Source: Amoebidium appalachense | Lineage: Eukaryota > Ichthyosporea | Assembly (NCBI GenBank): GCA_963693365.1 | Contig: CAVNZM010000011.1 | Coordinates: forward strand, 5,642,001 to 5,706,000 | Direction: 5' to 3' | DNA length: 64,000 nucleotides | Shown here: positions 18,236 to 63,398 of the stretch, piece after piece | How positions within the stretch are numbered: position 1 is the stretch's first letter | How the letters are laid out: each line of letters starts with the position of its first letter | Translations under genes and position numbers: made by a program | Notes under the pieces: generated by a model | What the model saw: the letters and a program-made list of their open reading frames with translations, nothing else | The model's database searches: none | Told to the model about the DNA's origin: nothing

Positions 18236-19025
18236 TCTCAGGTATTCCGTGCATTCAAGAATGACGAATGGTATGTGCAGGCATTATAAGAATAACGAAT
18301 GGTATGTACAGGCTTTCTGTGCATCTGAGAATACTGCAACCAATGGTATTTACAGGTATTCTGTGTATTTAAGAATAAAGAATGGTACTTACAGGTATTC
18401 TGTGCATCTGAGAATACTGCAGCCAATGGTATTTACAGGTATTCTGTGTATTCAAGAATAACGAATGGTACTTACAGGAATACCTGTGTATTCAAGAATA
18501 ACGAATGGTACTTACAGGTATTCTGTGCTCCTGAGAATACTGCAACCAATGGTATTTGCAGGTATTCTGTGTATTCAAGAATAACGAATGGTACTTACAG
18601 GTATTCTGTGCTTCTGAGAATACCGAATGGCATTTACAGGTATTCCGTGCTGTCAAGAGTATTGAATGGTACTTCTAAAGCAAGGTCCGTATCTACCATT
18701 TTAGCGTCTGGGCGGCGAGCCACATTGGTGACGTCAATCTGTTAACAATTTCCACGCAACCGTTTAGGTGCCCAGAAAATGGCGCAAAAACAGCAACGGG
18801 GTGAGGACAGGCTTTTTCGGATGTCGACATAAGCCACTCTCGGTATTTGACACGACTTGATGGCAGGTTACTGATTGGTCAAAGCCATCTGAGAGATGTG
18901 GCTCATGGATGCTCGCTGCCCAGACGCTAAAATGATAGATACGGAGGTTGGTTTAGCAGGCATTCTGTGCATTTGAGAACAAAGAACTGTATTTACATGT
19001 ATAATGTGCTTTTAGGGAGTGGTAT
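18236..19025 (+). repeat. Minisatellite of alternating 39- and 44-bp units, interrupted
   Basis: Two related unit types alternate, both with TTACAGGTATTCTGTG and either CAAGAATAACGAATGGTA or GAGAATACTGCAACCAATGG. The main block runs to about 18672. Decayed units resume at 18958-19025 after the inserted foldback element. Every unit carries the string TTACAG/GTATTC, which resembles a joined acceptor and donor. Confidence 0.9.
18674..18962. mobile_element. Small foldback element inserted in the minisatellite
   Basis: The left arm CTAAAGCAAGGTCCGTATC... and the reverse complement of the right arm CTAAACCAACCTCCGTATC... align over about 55 bp and share ATTTTAGCGTCTGGGC and GAGCCACAT-type blocks. 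The interior is about 180 bp and not coding. Minisatellite units flank it on both sides, so it was probably inserted after the array formed. The exact target duplication is unclear. Confidence 0.65.
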
Positions 19026-19270
19026 GTATTGAATGCACATAAGTTACTGTATTACTTTATTTTAGACCGCTATGGAATTTCAACCCGCTTCACAGATCAC
19101 CAACAGCCCCATGCCCGCCCCCCCCCCCCCCCCCCCCCCCCCACCCACCCCAGGCCCAATCCCGCCCAACACCCTCGAAACCCCCTCCACCCCTCCCACC
19201 CCTTCCCTCACCCCCCTCCCCCCCCCCCCCCCCCCCTCCCCCCCCTCCGTTCTCTTTTTTGCTCGTTTAT

Positions 19271-19309
<39 letters not shown>

Positions 19310-19826
19310 ACACACACACACCTTATCGGCAGGTTCTGTGCTAATCTGAACGCGAGGTTGCATGTGCCGGGCATTTTGGGCATTCAGCTTTGACAAGCTT
19401 AAGATGTTCATACACGAGTTGAAATATGCCCAATTCGACCATACGGATAAAAAACTTCACACGTCTTAAAAAAAACCCTTTTTTTTTGATACTTTCCCTC
19501 AAAATTAGTACGCTTTACCGCCGGGCACCTAGCAAAATAGTACCTGATTGGTTGACGGGTCAAGTAATTCCATGTTTCTGATGTGATTTGGTATGTGCCG
19601 TAAATGCTGCAAGTCCGTTGTGTGTGTGTGCATGTCCTGTTCATTTTCTTTCCCTGCGTGTGTGCAACTGTGTGTGTGTGTACGGTGTGTGTATATGCCC
19701 GGGGGGTGGGGTGGGAGTTGGGGTGGGTGGGTGGGTGGGTGGGGGGGGTTAGGGGAGGGGGTTGGGGGGGCAGGGGGAGGGGGAGGGGGTGATGTATGCG
19801 TTAGAGGAGGGGAGGGGCAGGGAAGG

Positions 19827-19868
<42 letters not shown>

Positions 19869-20091
19869 TAAACGACGACAGATGGACAACCGGTGGGGAG
19901 GGGGGGGGGGGGGGAGAGGGGGGAAGGGGGGTGTTGGAGGCATTGGACATTGGTTTGGAAGAGATTTATGATTCATACGGTGCTTAAACGAACCACAGCA
20001 GCCAATATGAAGGACCCCCAGAGGGCAATTCCTCCGGGGATAAAATGGGTTATTAGAAAAAGCGTGTTAGTTTTATTGTTGCACACGAGTC

Positions 20092-20144
<53 letters not shown>

Positions 20145-20372
20145 CTTTCGTTTGAGTTGGTAGCCTGTGTACTAGTCACGTGAACGAGTCTCAATTGACA
20201 ATAGCTACGTGCATGTATCTGCGCACTTTCTCTATAGTGTTATAACGGCACACCAGCGCGCGTGCGTGTGCTCATTAGACTAAATCAGATGTGCGTGTGT
20301 GTGTGTGTGCCCTTCACATGTTTGTGTGTGTGTGCCGGGACTTGGAAGGGGGCCTTTTTCTGTATTTTTGCC

Positions 20373-20420
<48 letters not shown>

Positions 20421-21137
20421 GGCAAACTATTTTGATTTCAACCTGAACGGCGTAAGCGCTGACTTGCATGCATACTTGTATGATGCGAGCATTGCATGTG
20501 TGTAAGCGTGCTTACATGTTTGAGTGTCTACGAATGAGAATACATGTGCACGTGTGTGCACGTGTGTTTAAGGCATCCTCTGTGCGAGTAGGTGCAACTA
20601 TGTAGTGTGGGGGCATTTGTGTCTGCACTGTTAAGTGAATCTTGTGTAAACCTGGCTGTGTGCGAGAAAGTGGAGGGGTAGGTGGGGGGGACGGTAGGGA
20701 GGCCCCCCCCCCGGGGAAAGGGGGGGGGTGAGGGGTGTGGGGGGTGTGGGGGGTGGGGGGGGTGGGGGGGGTGGGGAAGGGTTGGAATAATATACAAGGC
20801 ACAAGGGAGGGCGCCATGGGGCCGGGTGGTAGGAGTCCTTTTGGGGTGGTGGGGTAAGGTGGTGGTGCGGCAGAGAAGGGGGAATGACGTCGAACCCCAT
20901 GCAGGCCGCAGTGTCCGATAAAGTTGTGCCGTGTAAGGAGTTTATGTAAGAAGCTTGATTGGCTGTATTAAAAGTAGCTGTTACAAACAGCATGTGCGCC
21001 GGACAAAGTTATAACTTAATATTATTAATATTCCGAGAACATTGACATTGTGATCTTTCGTGCATTGTGGTTAAGGCATAGTCAGCCATTAAAATTTACT
21101 TCTAAAATACACCCCGTTTAAATTTAAATATAATAAG
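19026..21137. other. Intergenic between the inverted transporters, right part
   Basis: C-rich block (19110-19310), unique AT-richer DNA (19320-19700), G-rich block (19700-19930), GT tract (20093-20142), poly-G (20377-20417) and unique sequence to 21137. The last about 150 bp share blocks with the 3' flank of transporter copy 1. No gene recognised. Confidence 0.7.
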
Positions 21138-22835
21138 TTACTCCTTTGTACGGTTGACGGACGTGGGCCTGCGGGCAAAGCCGACCTCGAACTCGTCGAA
21201 CAGGGTGTCGGTGTCCTCCAGGGCCACGCCGGCGGTCTCGGGCACGCAGGTGTAGACAAACAGTGTCATGGTGACGATGAAGCACGTGAAGAACACGAAG
21301 GTGCCCCACAGGTTGAACACGCTGGGCCGGTACAGGTACGGCGTGACCTTGCCCACCACTGCGGCCATGGCCCAGTTGGTGGCCGTCGACACGCTCATGC
21401 CCTTGCCGCGGAGGTTCTGGGGGAAGATCTCGGAGCATAGCACCCACACCACGGGGCCCCAGCTGTAGGCAAAGCCGCACACAAAGATGACGGCAAAGAC
21501 GATGACAAAGACGCCCACAGTCTCGTTTGTCTTGTAGTCAAACAGCGGCGACGCCATCAGCGCACAGCCGGCCGTGCCCACTGCCTGCATGATGCCGCCC
21601 GTGACCAGCAGGGTGATGCGGCCGCTGCGCTCGACCAGGTAGATGCATATGAACGTGGCCAAGAAGTTGAACGTGGTGAGCGCCAGGTTGGCCCACAGCG
21701 CGCCGGTCTCGCTGAAGAAGGTAGCAAAGATGTCGGGGGCAAAGAACATGATGGCGTTGATGCCCGTCAGCTGCTGGAAGAACTGCAGCAGCGCCCCGAC
21801 CATGATGCGGTAGCGCATGTTGTTGCGGCTGCTGAACGCGTCGGCCCACGTGCCCTCCCCCACGGCCTTGTCGGCCTCCACCGCCGCCGTGACGCTGGCC
21901 AGCTCGCCCTCGACCTCGTCGGCATAGCGGATGCGCTGCAGGCACGTGCGGGCCTCGTCGTAGCGTCCCTTCTGCACCAGCCAGCGGGGGGACTCCGGCA
22001 GCAGGAACATGGCCACCACCATGACAACGGCAAAGAGCACGTTGCCGCCGTACGACAGCCGCCAGCCGGGCGGCCAGTGCTTGAGCCCGATGTTTGCTGC
22101 CGCGGCCAGAAGGATGCCGAACGTGATGCACAGCTGCTGCAGCGTCACCAGCACCCCGCGCACGTGCTCAGGGGCCATCTCGCTCTGGTACATGGTCACG
22201 GCCATGCTGAGCGTGCCGATGGCCACGCCGCCAATGAACCGGCCGGCGTACATGACGCCCATGGTGGGCGGGAACATCTGCATGAGCACGCCCACAATGA
22301 AGATGACGTCGTTGAGCATGAGCGTCGTCCTGCGGCCCAGACGGTCGGCCTGCGTGCCCGAAGTCAGGGCGCCGCAGAAGCAGCCGATGGTGAAGAGGAA
22401 GGAAATCCAGCCCTGCTGGTCGGCCACCCACGTGGGGTTGTACTCCCACGAGTCCTCCACGCACTGCGTCATGGGCTTGCCGTTGTGCAGCGTACCGTTT
22501 GCAATGCAGTCGACCTCCGTCTCGGCGCAGCCAAACCGCATGCAGTAGTCGAGGGCGCTGGTGGGCACGGGCCCGGCCGGGCAGCAGTGTGCAGGCGGCC
22601 AGCCAAAGTGTTTGCGGAACGACGGCATGACCAGCGTGCCGCCGGAGCCGCCAATGTCGTAGCCGAAGAGAAGGCCGCCAAACGCGGCCATGACGGCCAC
22701 CACAACCACAAACGCCTTGATGGGCCGCGTGCGGTCCACCCCCTGCGCCCGCGCTGGGCCCGTGGAAGAGTCGACGTTGTAGACGCCAACCTCGGACTCC
22801 TGCGCGCCCTTGGCCTTGTCCTCGAAGGTAGCCAT
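21138..22835 (-). CDS. MFS sugar porter (hexose transporter-like), copy 2
   Basis: Intronless, 565 residues, in inverted orientation to copy 1. All sugar-porter signatures of copy 1 are kept, including the six-cysteine first loop. It differs from copy 1 at residues 48, 249, 255, 267, 287, 344 and 436 (for example T255P and T344I), mostly within or next to membrane helices; silent differences are also few. Both reading frames are intact, so either recent duplication or gene conversion keeps them alike. The same GC-rich codon use is present. The product is expected to be a sugar transporter with the same or a closely related substrate. The start ATG lies after a conserved leader. Confidence 0.95.
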   Translation of the reverse strand: MATFEDKAKGAQESEVGVYNVDSSTGPARAQGVDRTRPIKAFVVVVAVMAAFGGLLFGYDIGGSGGTLVMPSFRKHFGWPPAHCCPAGPVPTSALDYCMRFGCAETEVDCIANGTLHNGKPMTQCVEDSWEYNPTWVADQQGWISFLFTIGCFCGALTSGTQADRLGRRTTLMLNDVIFIVGVLMQMFPPTMGVMYAGRFIGGVAIGTLSMAVTMYQSEMAPEHVRGVLVTLQQLCITFGILLAAAANIGLKHWPPGWRLSYGGNVLFAVVMVVAMFLLPESPRWLVQKGRYDEARTCLQRIRYADEVEGELASVTAAVEADKAVGEGTWADAFSSRNNMRYRIMVGALLQFFQQLTGINAIMFFAPDIFATFFSETGALWANLALTTFNFLATFICIYLVERSGRITLLVTGGIMQAVGTAGCALMASPLFDYKTNETVGVFVIVFAVIFVCGFAYSWGPVVWVLCSEIFPQNLRGKGMSVSTATNWAMAAVVGKVTPYLYRPSVFNLWGTFVFFTCFIVTMTLFVYTCVPETAGVALEDTDTLFDEFEVGFARRPTSVNRTKE

Positions 22836-23060
22836 GTTGTGCTTTGTCTAGAGCTATCGGTTGTGTGTGTTGTGTGTATGTGTGTAGTTTCAGAAACAGT
22901 GACGGATTGAGCGTTGTTGCTGCTGTGTGTTGTTTCAGCTTTGATGTGTCGATCTGAATGTGAGGAGGGAATGATGATGGGAGCCGTTTATATATTCCGG
23001 ATAGCCTGAGCAGACAACCAATAGAAATGCGTGTCACGATAAACCAATCGGAGAATCCAG
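22836..23060 (-). promoter_or_regulatory. Promoter and 5' UTR of second sugar-porter gene
   Basis: TATATAAA (on the minus strand) at 22987-22994, 159 bp from the ATG, and ATTGG boxes just upstream. The leader matches that of copy 1 closely. Homology fades beyond about 210 bp from the ATG, so distal regulatory sequence may differ between copies. Confidence 0.75.
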
Positions 23061-24768
23061 GCTGCCTTCCTAATATGGGTCATTGCAGAAAAGCATGCAT
23101 TTGATTGGTTTATGAAACTAAGTTGATTGTTGCATAATTATGATTGGTCAAGGCCGGTGCTGCTCCAAGCTGTTTCTACGTGGAATGATCCTCAGGAACA
23201 CAAAAACACTCAGCACAGCACGTATGTTTGTGAAATTTATATAGTTTATGTCCTCACATATGCATGGGAGAGATTCCATTCCCGATACACGCAAAAGCTA
23301 TCTGGCCATGCATGCGCATTTCAGCTCGTGTGGTTGGGAACGTACAACGTCCGGACGGCGGTGATAGCTCACCGGGCCGAGGCGCGCACTAGACTAATAC
23401 TCTTGATGACGTAAGAAAGGGTAGGGCTATCGAAATCTGTGATCTGACGTATCCCTCCCGGTTAGACTAGATTTAGCGCAAACCTTGTGCAACATTTACG
23501 CTAAACAGTTAGACGCAATCATTGTTTGGCGGCTCACCGGCCGCAGCCAGGCCTGGCCCACACGCGCCACTCTACGGTACTCTACTGCTGTAGGTGAGCT
23601 GCAACCCAAACTCGAACAGACAGACAGATGTAATGGTGTTATGTTGCAGTCTTCAGACGTTTCTTGGCTTGCTAAACCGCGAGGGTGCGACCAGCAGAAT
23701 TTGGCAGCCGGCATGTAGAAGGTTTCCCCCCAGTTTCGTGCTGGTGAGGGGCTGAGTCACCCCGGAGCGGATTCGGCGGATAACTTAAGTTTGGCACATA
23801 ATGAAACTTCATACAGGAGCCGAATTTCAAAGCTAACACCTCCTCCCCCCCCCCCCCCCCCCTCCCCCCCTCCCCCCCCCCCCCCCACCACCACCCACCC
23901 ACCCACCAACCCTCCCTCCCAACCCCGGTCCACCCAAATCTGGCTTGCCAGACCTCAGTCACGCACAAAGCCCTAAAGCAGTAGGGCTTAAGCTTGCGCA
24001 AGCAGCCAGCCGCTGAGGTCTGCCGCTGGCCCTGAGGATCTCCACCACGAAGTTTCTGGTGGCAGCTGGAGCCCCGCCACGTCTTGGAGCAGGCATAGCC
24101 TGCGAGGACCCGGACGTTGCTTTTATTGTGACGATGGTGGTAGTCAACAAGGCCCTGCTATAGGACCGGAGAATTACTGTACGCAGCCCCCCCGGCCACG
24201 CCCACTGTCAAGTTGGTCTGTGGGGCTTGACCGTACAGAATACCGTACTGTGCCGGGCCGCCTTGTTAGAGGAACGTCGGAATGTGAACCCGGTTGTGAG
24301 ACTGATTGCCGTTTAGACTCACACCTGCCAGGTGTTTCCCAGGGCCCACCTTCACTGTAACCGTTAAGTAGCTGAATAAGATTATCTGCATCTTTTGTTT
24401 TGGGTGATTGCATGTTAGTACCAGTGTACTACTGGAAGCGGATCCGGAGAAAGTGGCGCCAAGAGAGAGGGGGGGCGGCGGGAGGAGGAGGAGGGGGGGG
24501 GGGGGATGAGAAAACAGATCTAGCTTGATGTCGGATCCGAAGAGGGTTCACGGGGGAAGAACGGGGGGAGGAGGGGTGGTGGCAATTTTCGTTGCTGGTG
24601 GATACGGGGAGGTTTAAGGGAGGGAGCGTGTAGTTGTGGTGGTCGGAACAGCGGTGGTCTCCTTCGAGGAGGAGAGCTACGTGTATAAGGCTTGAATAGG
24701 CCTTTAAAGTGGATCCAGAGTAAGAACTTGGGGGTGGGTGGAAGGTGTGTTTGTGTGTGGCCGGGGGT

Positions 24769-24817
<49 letters not shown>

Positions 24818-25665
24818 AAGGGGAAGTGATGATGGTGGTGTGGTGATTCAGTTGGTCGAGAAAGGGAAGGTGGGAGAAAGGGAACACGTTCTGGTGACCG
24901 TGGTAGAAGTGGTGTTTTCTTTCGAGGCGGAGGAGAATAGATCTAGTGAAGAAGAGGATACGAAGTAAAAAGGGCGAAATCTAAATGGGGATAGATGCTG
25001 AGGAGGGATGGTGGCGCCGGGCCTTTGTACTTAAAGCATCACTCTATTTACCCTGGCCCGAGGTACCTTATTCATATGCCCAAGGTTTGTGTGTAACTTG
25101 AGTCATTATGTTAGCTGAACTGCTCGAGTCACTTGCCAATTTGCGCTCATCAGCTGAATCTCCGGACAAGATGCACGTGGTTTTTGTCTGTATTTCGGCT
25201 TTTAGCCGTAGAAAGCACAAGCTCATGACAACTGGGTAGCTTCTGAGAGTGTCTATAGAGGCACTACCTATCGCTTTCGCCTTACTGCTGCAGGAAAACC
25301 TCACGAAAAGGGTGGCAAACACTGTACTTCCCTATCTGTGTATCAATCGCCGAAACATGACCCTACCCTTGACGACGTCATCATTGCTATGTGACGACCC
25401 GTGCCTCGGCCCGGTGAGCTATTTAGGAGGCCTTGCTTTATTTCCGCTCTGGAAAGGCCCGGATCATTGATCATCATCATCAACATAAGTGAGCATCATC
25501 ACCGTGGAAGCTTTTTCTCGCCATTTCCGAGGCTTAGCATCATTTGATATATTATGATCCCTGCCCCCCCCCCCCATCCCGGATCCCCTATTAAGTATAC
25601 CAACTCCCTGCAGCCAACTGCCCGGTGAAGATCCCGAGGGAATTGCCCGGGGAGGGGGAGGGGCA

Positions 25666-25701
<36 letters not shown>

Positions 25702-25992
25702 GGGGGGGGGGGGGGGGTGCAATAATAAAAACCTTCAATTATCGATCTATTCGAGGATGGCCCTCATAATTATATCGAGCCCCATGCCAAACATTCAGAT
25801 AGACACAAAGACACAAACAACACAATGTCATGTGTGACACGTGGGGTGCACGGTTGGGGGCCATGTGGTGGCTGGGTGGGTCGGTGGTGGTTGGTAGTGG
25901 TGGTGATGATGAGGAGGAATAGTGTGAGCCAGGAGTGTGTGCGTGTGCGTGTGACTGTGTGTAGGTGTGTGGGTGGCACTGTGTGTGTGTGT

Positions 25993-26023
<31 letters not shown>

Positions 26024-26699
26024 GGGGGGGGAGGTCCTGTGTCGGTGAACATTTCGAATTTACAGGCTTCGAACTCTTTCCCTCATTACATGAATTTTAC
26101 TTATCTTTAATATTATGATTTAATTAACTGCCCAGACCAGAATTCATAAAACTTTGCGCCACGTACAAAATAGTTACCCTTCATTCTTTTCCAACAACTT
26201 TCATACACATTAGAAGACACCCAGTTTCCCGCGTACTGCAGGTGTAAAAAAAAAAAATACGCACAAGGTAAAAAACAAAAAAAAAACAAAAAAAAAAACA
26301 CTTCTGTTTTGGCCATGATGAGAATTGTTAAAATAGAGTTAAACACCAATCTCTATGCATGTGTGTGCGGGTGTTCATTTTTAACCAAAAAAAGGTAGAA
26401 TCATGGCGCTACTACACAGAATACCAAGTGTTGTTTTTGTCGATCCAGTATTTCGATTAGGATAATGGGTTGAGAATATGCATTCATCCCCCCTCCCCTC
26501 CCCACTTTTCCCCCCGGCCCCCCCCCCCCCCCCCCCCACCACCACAAATCATCCCCCCCCCCCCCCCTCCCTCCCCCCCCCCCCCCCCCCCCCCCCCCAA
26601 AAAAAAGGATAAAAAACAAAAATTAAATGGGACGACATAATTACACCATCCATATTCATGGATTCAAGGGACCATATTCACGCGGGCAAAGCACTTCAA
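23061..26699. other. Intergenic, no gene recognised; inverted-repeat pair
   Basis: Mostly unique sequence with G-rich blocks (24480-24510, 24767-24816, 25660-25717, 26009-26030) and C-rich blocks (23843-23886, 26516-26598). A diverged inverted repeat links about 23355-23436 with about 25350-25432 through ATAGCTCACCGGGCCGAGGC, ATGACGT and AAGGGTAGGG. A short palindrome (TTTAGCG ... CGCTAAA) lies at 23472-23507. Small frames of 70-110 codons do not resemble known proteins. Confidence 0.6.
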
Positions 26700-42242
<15,543 letters not shown>

Positions 42243-43116
42243 GATGTGTTTTATCTGTCGCCGTTAAGGTAATAGCTGAGGCGAAATACGTTGCCCGTGT
42301 CGGTAAAAGTTACTATTGTCTCGTGGACATGCTGCCATCAACGTTTCTAGTAGAAACATGTGCCATAAACAATTTTTAATCAGACATGCAGCTCGCAGGC
42401 ATGTGAGTGGTTAATTCGGTTCGTTCCAAAGTGCAACTGGGGGCTTAGAGCTTTAAACATCGTTAAGAAACTAAAAATATAGCGCGAAATTGGTTTCCGC
42501 AACAACATAGAACGTGACCTAGGTTCAGTAGCGAGGCCTGTAATAACGATGTAGGTGAAGGAATGATGTACATCTACCCGCTATTGTGAACCATAATACA
42601 TTTACCCTAATCTCCGATAGGCTAGTCAAAACGAACAAAGCTATGTACCTAATGATGCATAGCTCTCTCACCCATTCCAGACATCTACTATTCTGTCGGG
42701 CCCTTCCTCAAAAAAACGACGGTCATGATCAAGCGGCATTCACCAGTCGAACGCGTCTAAGTCTGTGGAGGATCGCACTTGGTGCTGGTTGGTTTACAGC
42801 TCACCCGTTACCCGTAAAGCCCTTCTGGTTGGCTCAGACTGCACCTCCTACGTAAGGAAAAAGCAGCCAAGGTGCTGTTGATTGGCTTAGCGTGCATCGG
42901 TTTCGCCTTGTTCTGTGCCCGCTTTTCGGCACCAGGAGGAAGACGGAAAGAAGAGACGTCGACACGGCACGCGCCGGTAGGCGGACCCACAGTACAATCA
43001 CAATCTCTTTTTTTGCCTCAGTACAATCACAATCTCTTTTTTTGCCTCTCAAAATATAACTTTTTGGTATACAGACATCTATTAATTTTTCCGGAATTTA
43101 AGAATTCTGATGCAGT
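42243..43116. promoter_or_regulatory. Divergent intergenic region between ABC and SGNH genes
   Basis: The 874 bp between two opposite start codons probably holds both promoters. No clear TATA box was seen. A 29-bp unit is perfectly duplicated in tandem at 42991-43019 and 43020-43048 and contains GTACAATCACAATC. ATTGG-type boxes occur near 42830 and 42880. Confidence 0.55.
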
Positions 43117-50226
<7,110 letters not shown>

Positions 50227-50284
50227 AGAAATTCAGACTTGTTGTGCTTTTTTTTTTTTTTTTTTTTTTTTTTTTCCTTTGGGG

Positions 50285-50323
<39 letters not shown>

Positions 50324-50757
50324 GAGGATGCTCCAGCTTTCATGGTGACAGGATCACCGTGTACATAGTTATCTATTTTTGGCCAAGATACAGTTCTGCC
50401 CACCCAAAAGGAACGATCGGTGAAAGACGATGCTTTATAATAGCGCTTCATTAATATGCATGGTGGTGCTTGTATCCTATATGGCTTGTGAACATATGCA
50501 GTTTTGTATCTATGGGGGTAACTGCAGTGCTTTATCTAGTGTGTTTTAATACAGTAAAGTTTAAAAGTTTAAACAATCTTAACAATCGAGCAACCGTGCC
50601 AAAGGAACACACATAATAAGTCATACACACACATGAGGGGCAGTGCTCCCGATCGGCCTCCCACAGAATAAATCCAAACCGTGTAACCAACGATACTGTA
50701 CATGTTTAGATGAAAACCAATTAAAAAAAAAAAACATGTTGTGTGTGTATGTGGAAA

Positions 50758-50792
<35 letters not shown>

Positions 50793-52360
50793 CTATGGCT
50801 GGGCCCCGGAAGTAAGGGTAGAAGTTAATTTATCAGAGGGTGCCCAAGGATTGGTGTATAGATGAGCGGATTAGCTTTATTTAGTAACTGGATCGAGGGG
50901 GGTAAAAAAAAGTTGAAGCGCTAGGCCCCGGAAGAGTGGTCTGAGTTTTTTGGAAAAGTTATCCAATAAAAAAACACTGTCCCAAAAACAATATTGCCAT
51001 ATATCTCAAGAGCCGTAACGTCATTATACCATATATGGCTATCAATGTATAGCGGGTGGCCAGGGGCTTCAGGTGAGGCTCGCGAGTATAAACGAACGTC
51101 TTGCATGTATGAGATTCTATGTATAATCAATACAAAAATTGCTGTTAATATTTTTCACTAAAATATAATTTATCAGCTTTTCAAAGGTTTAAAGTATTCC
51201 TGGGAACAACAACTAAATACAGGCATGCTGGGATCTATTGATAGAGCGATGCAAAAATCAGTACATAGTGAGCAATGGCTTTGGCAGAGGAGTAGCGCGG
51301 CCCGACGGTGGATGGATCCGGCGGCGCTGACGGTCAGCGGCCGGCACAAAACCATCCACATGTTTCTGAAGGGCTGCGAGAGTGAAACTGAGCAAAGAAA
51401 TATGTGCTTGCAATTTTATACCGTTCTGTATCGGCTATGAATTATCGTGATTTTCGACCAAATACAACACTTCTTCAAACAGAGGAAATCAAGTCCCAAT
51501 CAAATCGGCTCTTGGAGGCCCCTGCGACATGAGGAGTGTATAATTTACATACCTTCATCTGTAATTTCATAAATTTCGCAGCCGCCAGATTGCTGCAGGA
51601 CTGGAACTTGCAGCCGTATGGGGCGCATGCTGCGAAAGTTTTGTTGCTCACTCAATTGAGCCAACCAAAGCAAGCCTTGACAGGGTAGGCGCATCCGTTT
51701 GCGGAAGGACTGTTCCCCATAGATTATCGCCCTATAATAAAATACGATTTCGACCAGTGGCTGATTGTACGTTTTTGCGTTTTTTGGGGGCGCATTCATT
51801 TTTTTTCTTCTTGTGCTTCTGGTCAATATTATAAATTTCTTAAAAAACAGCTCTAGTTTAGTGATTTTAGCTGTAGTTACCGTAAATGAGGTCTTGTGTC
51901 CTCCTACACCCCTATTATCTCCCTACATCCAAGAAGAGCCCCCATTCATCGCTTTTTATCCCGCGGGAATCCATTTCTATCCTGAAAATTGACTGCCAAA
52001 TACACCTGCAACCAATCACAACGCCTCTTCAACGAGCTCGTCAAAGTTTGCGCGGAAGCCAGGAACGTGTTGGTCAGTAAATCATTCATTCATTCATTCA
52101 TTCATCCGAATTTGCCAGAATGTATGGACGGGATATTCACATGGTCATCTGACTACTGATCACATCAGTGTAGCGTCTCCGCACCCAAATATGTACATCC
52201 ATCCATATGGAAAACACCATAAGCCTATATAAAAACCAGCCGAACCTACGATCGAAGCCTACTATGTATGGCACCATGCTTGACCTAAGTGGTAGGTATA
52301 TATACATTCACATATCCATTCCCCGCATTCAATAGTTATATAATCCAACGGAACACACAC
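50227..52360. other. Intergenic between convergent SGNH and XPG genes, unassigned
   Basis: Poly-T/poly-G (50248-50322) and poly-G (50759-50792) are followed by about 1.5 kb of unique AT-richer DNA. Two small frames stand out: 51225-51440 (+, 71 codons, starting MLGSIDRAMQKSVHSEQWLW) and 51545-51826 (-, 93 codons, ending GGCEIYEITDEGM). Neither matches a family I know and neither has clear splice partners, so I do not call them genes. A short ATTC repeat lies at 52080-52104. Confidence 0.5.

Positions 52361-63398
<11,038 letters not shown>

Noticed and set aside
23950-24130. Possible structured RNA with short palindromes
   Set aside because: No tRNA arms, T-loop motif or other recognisable RNA signature; complementarity is short and scattered.
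25068-25322. 84-codon minus-strand frame as a gene
   Set aside because: No family resemblance, no splice partners, and it overlaps one arm region of an inverted repeat.
51545-51826. 93-codon minus-strand frame ending GGCEIYEITDEGM
   Set aside because: Reads like protein in part but matches nothing I know and has no supporting start context or neighbouring exons; left as unassigned.
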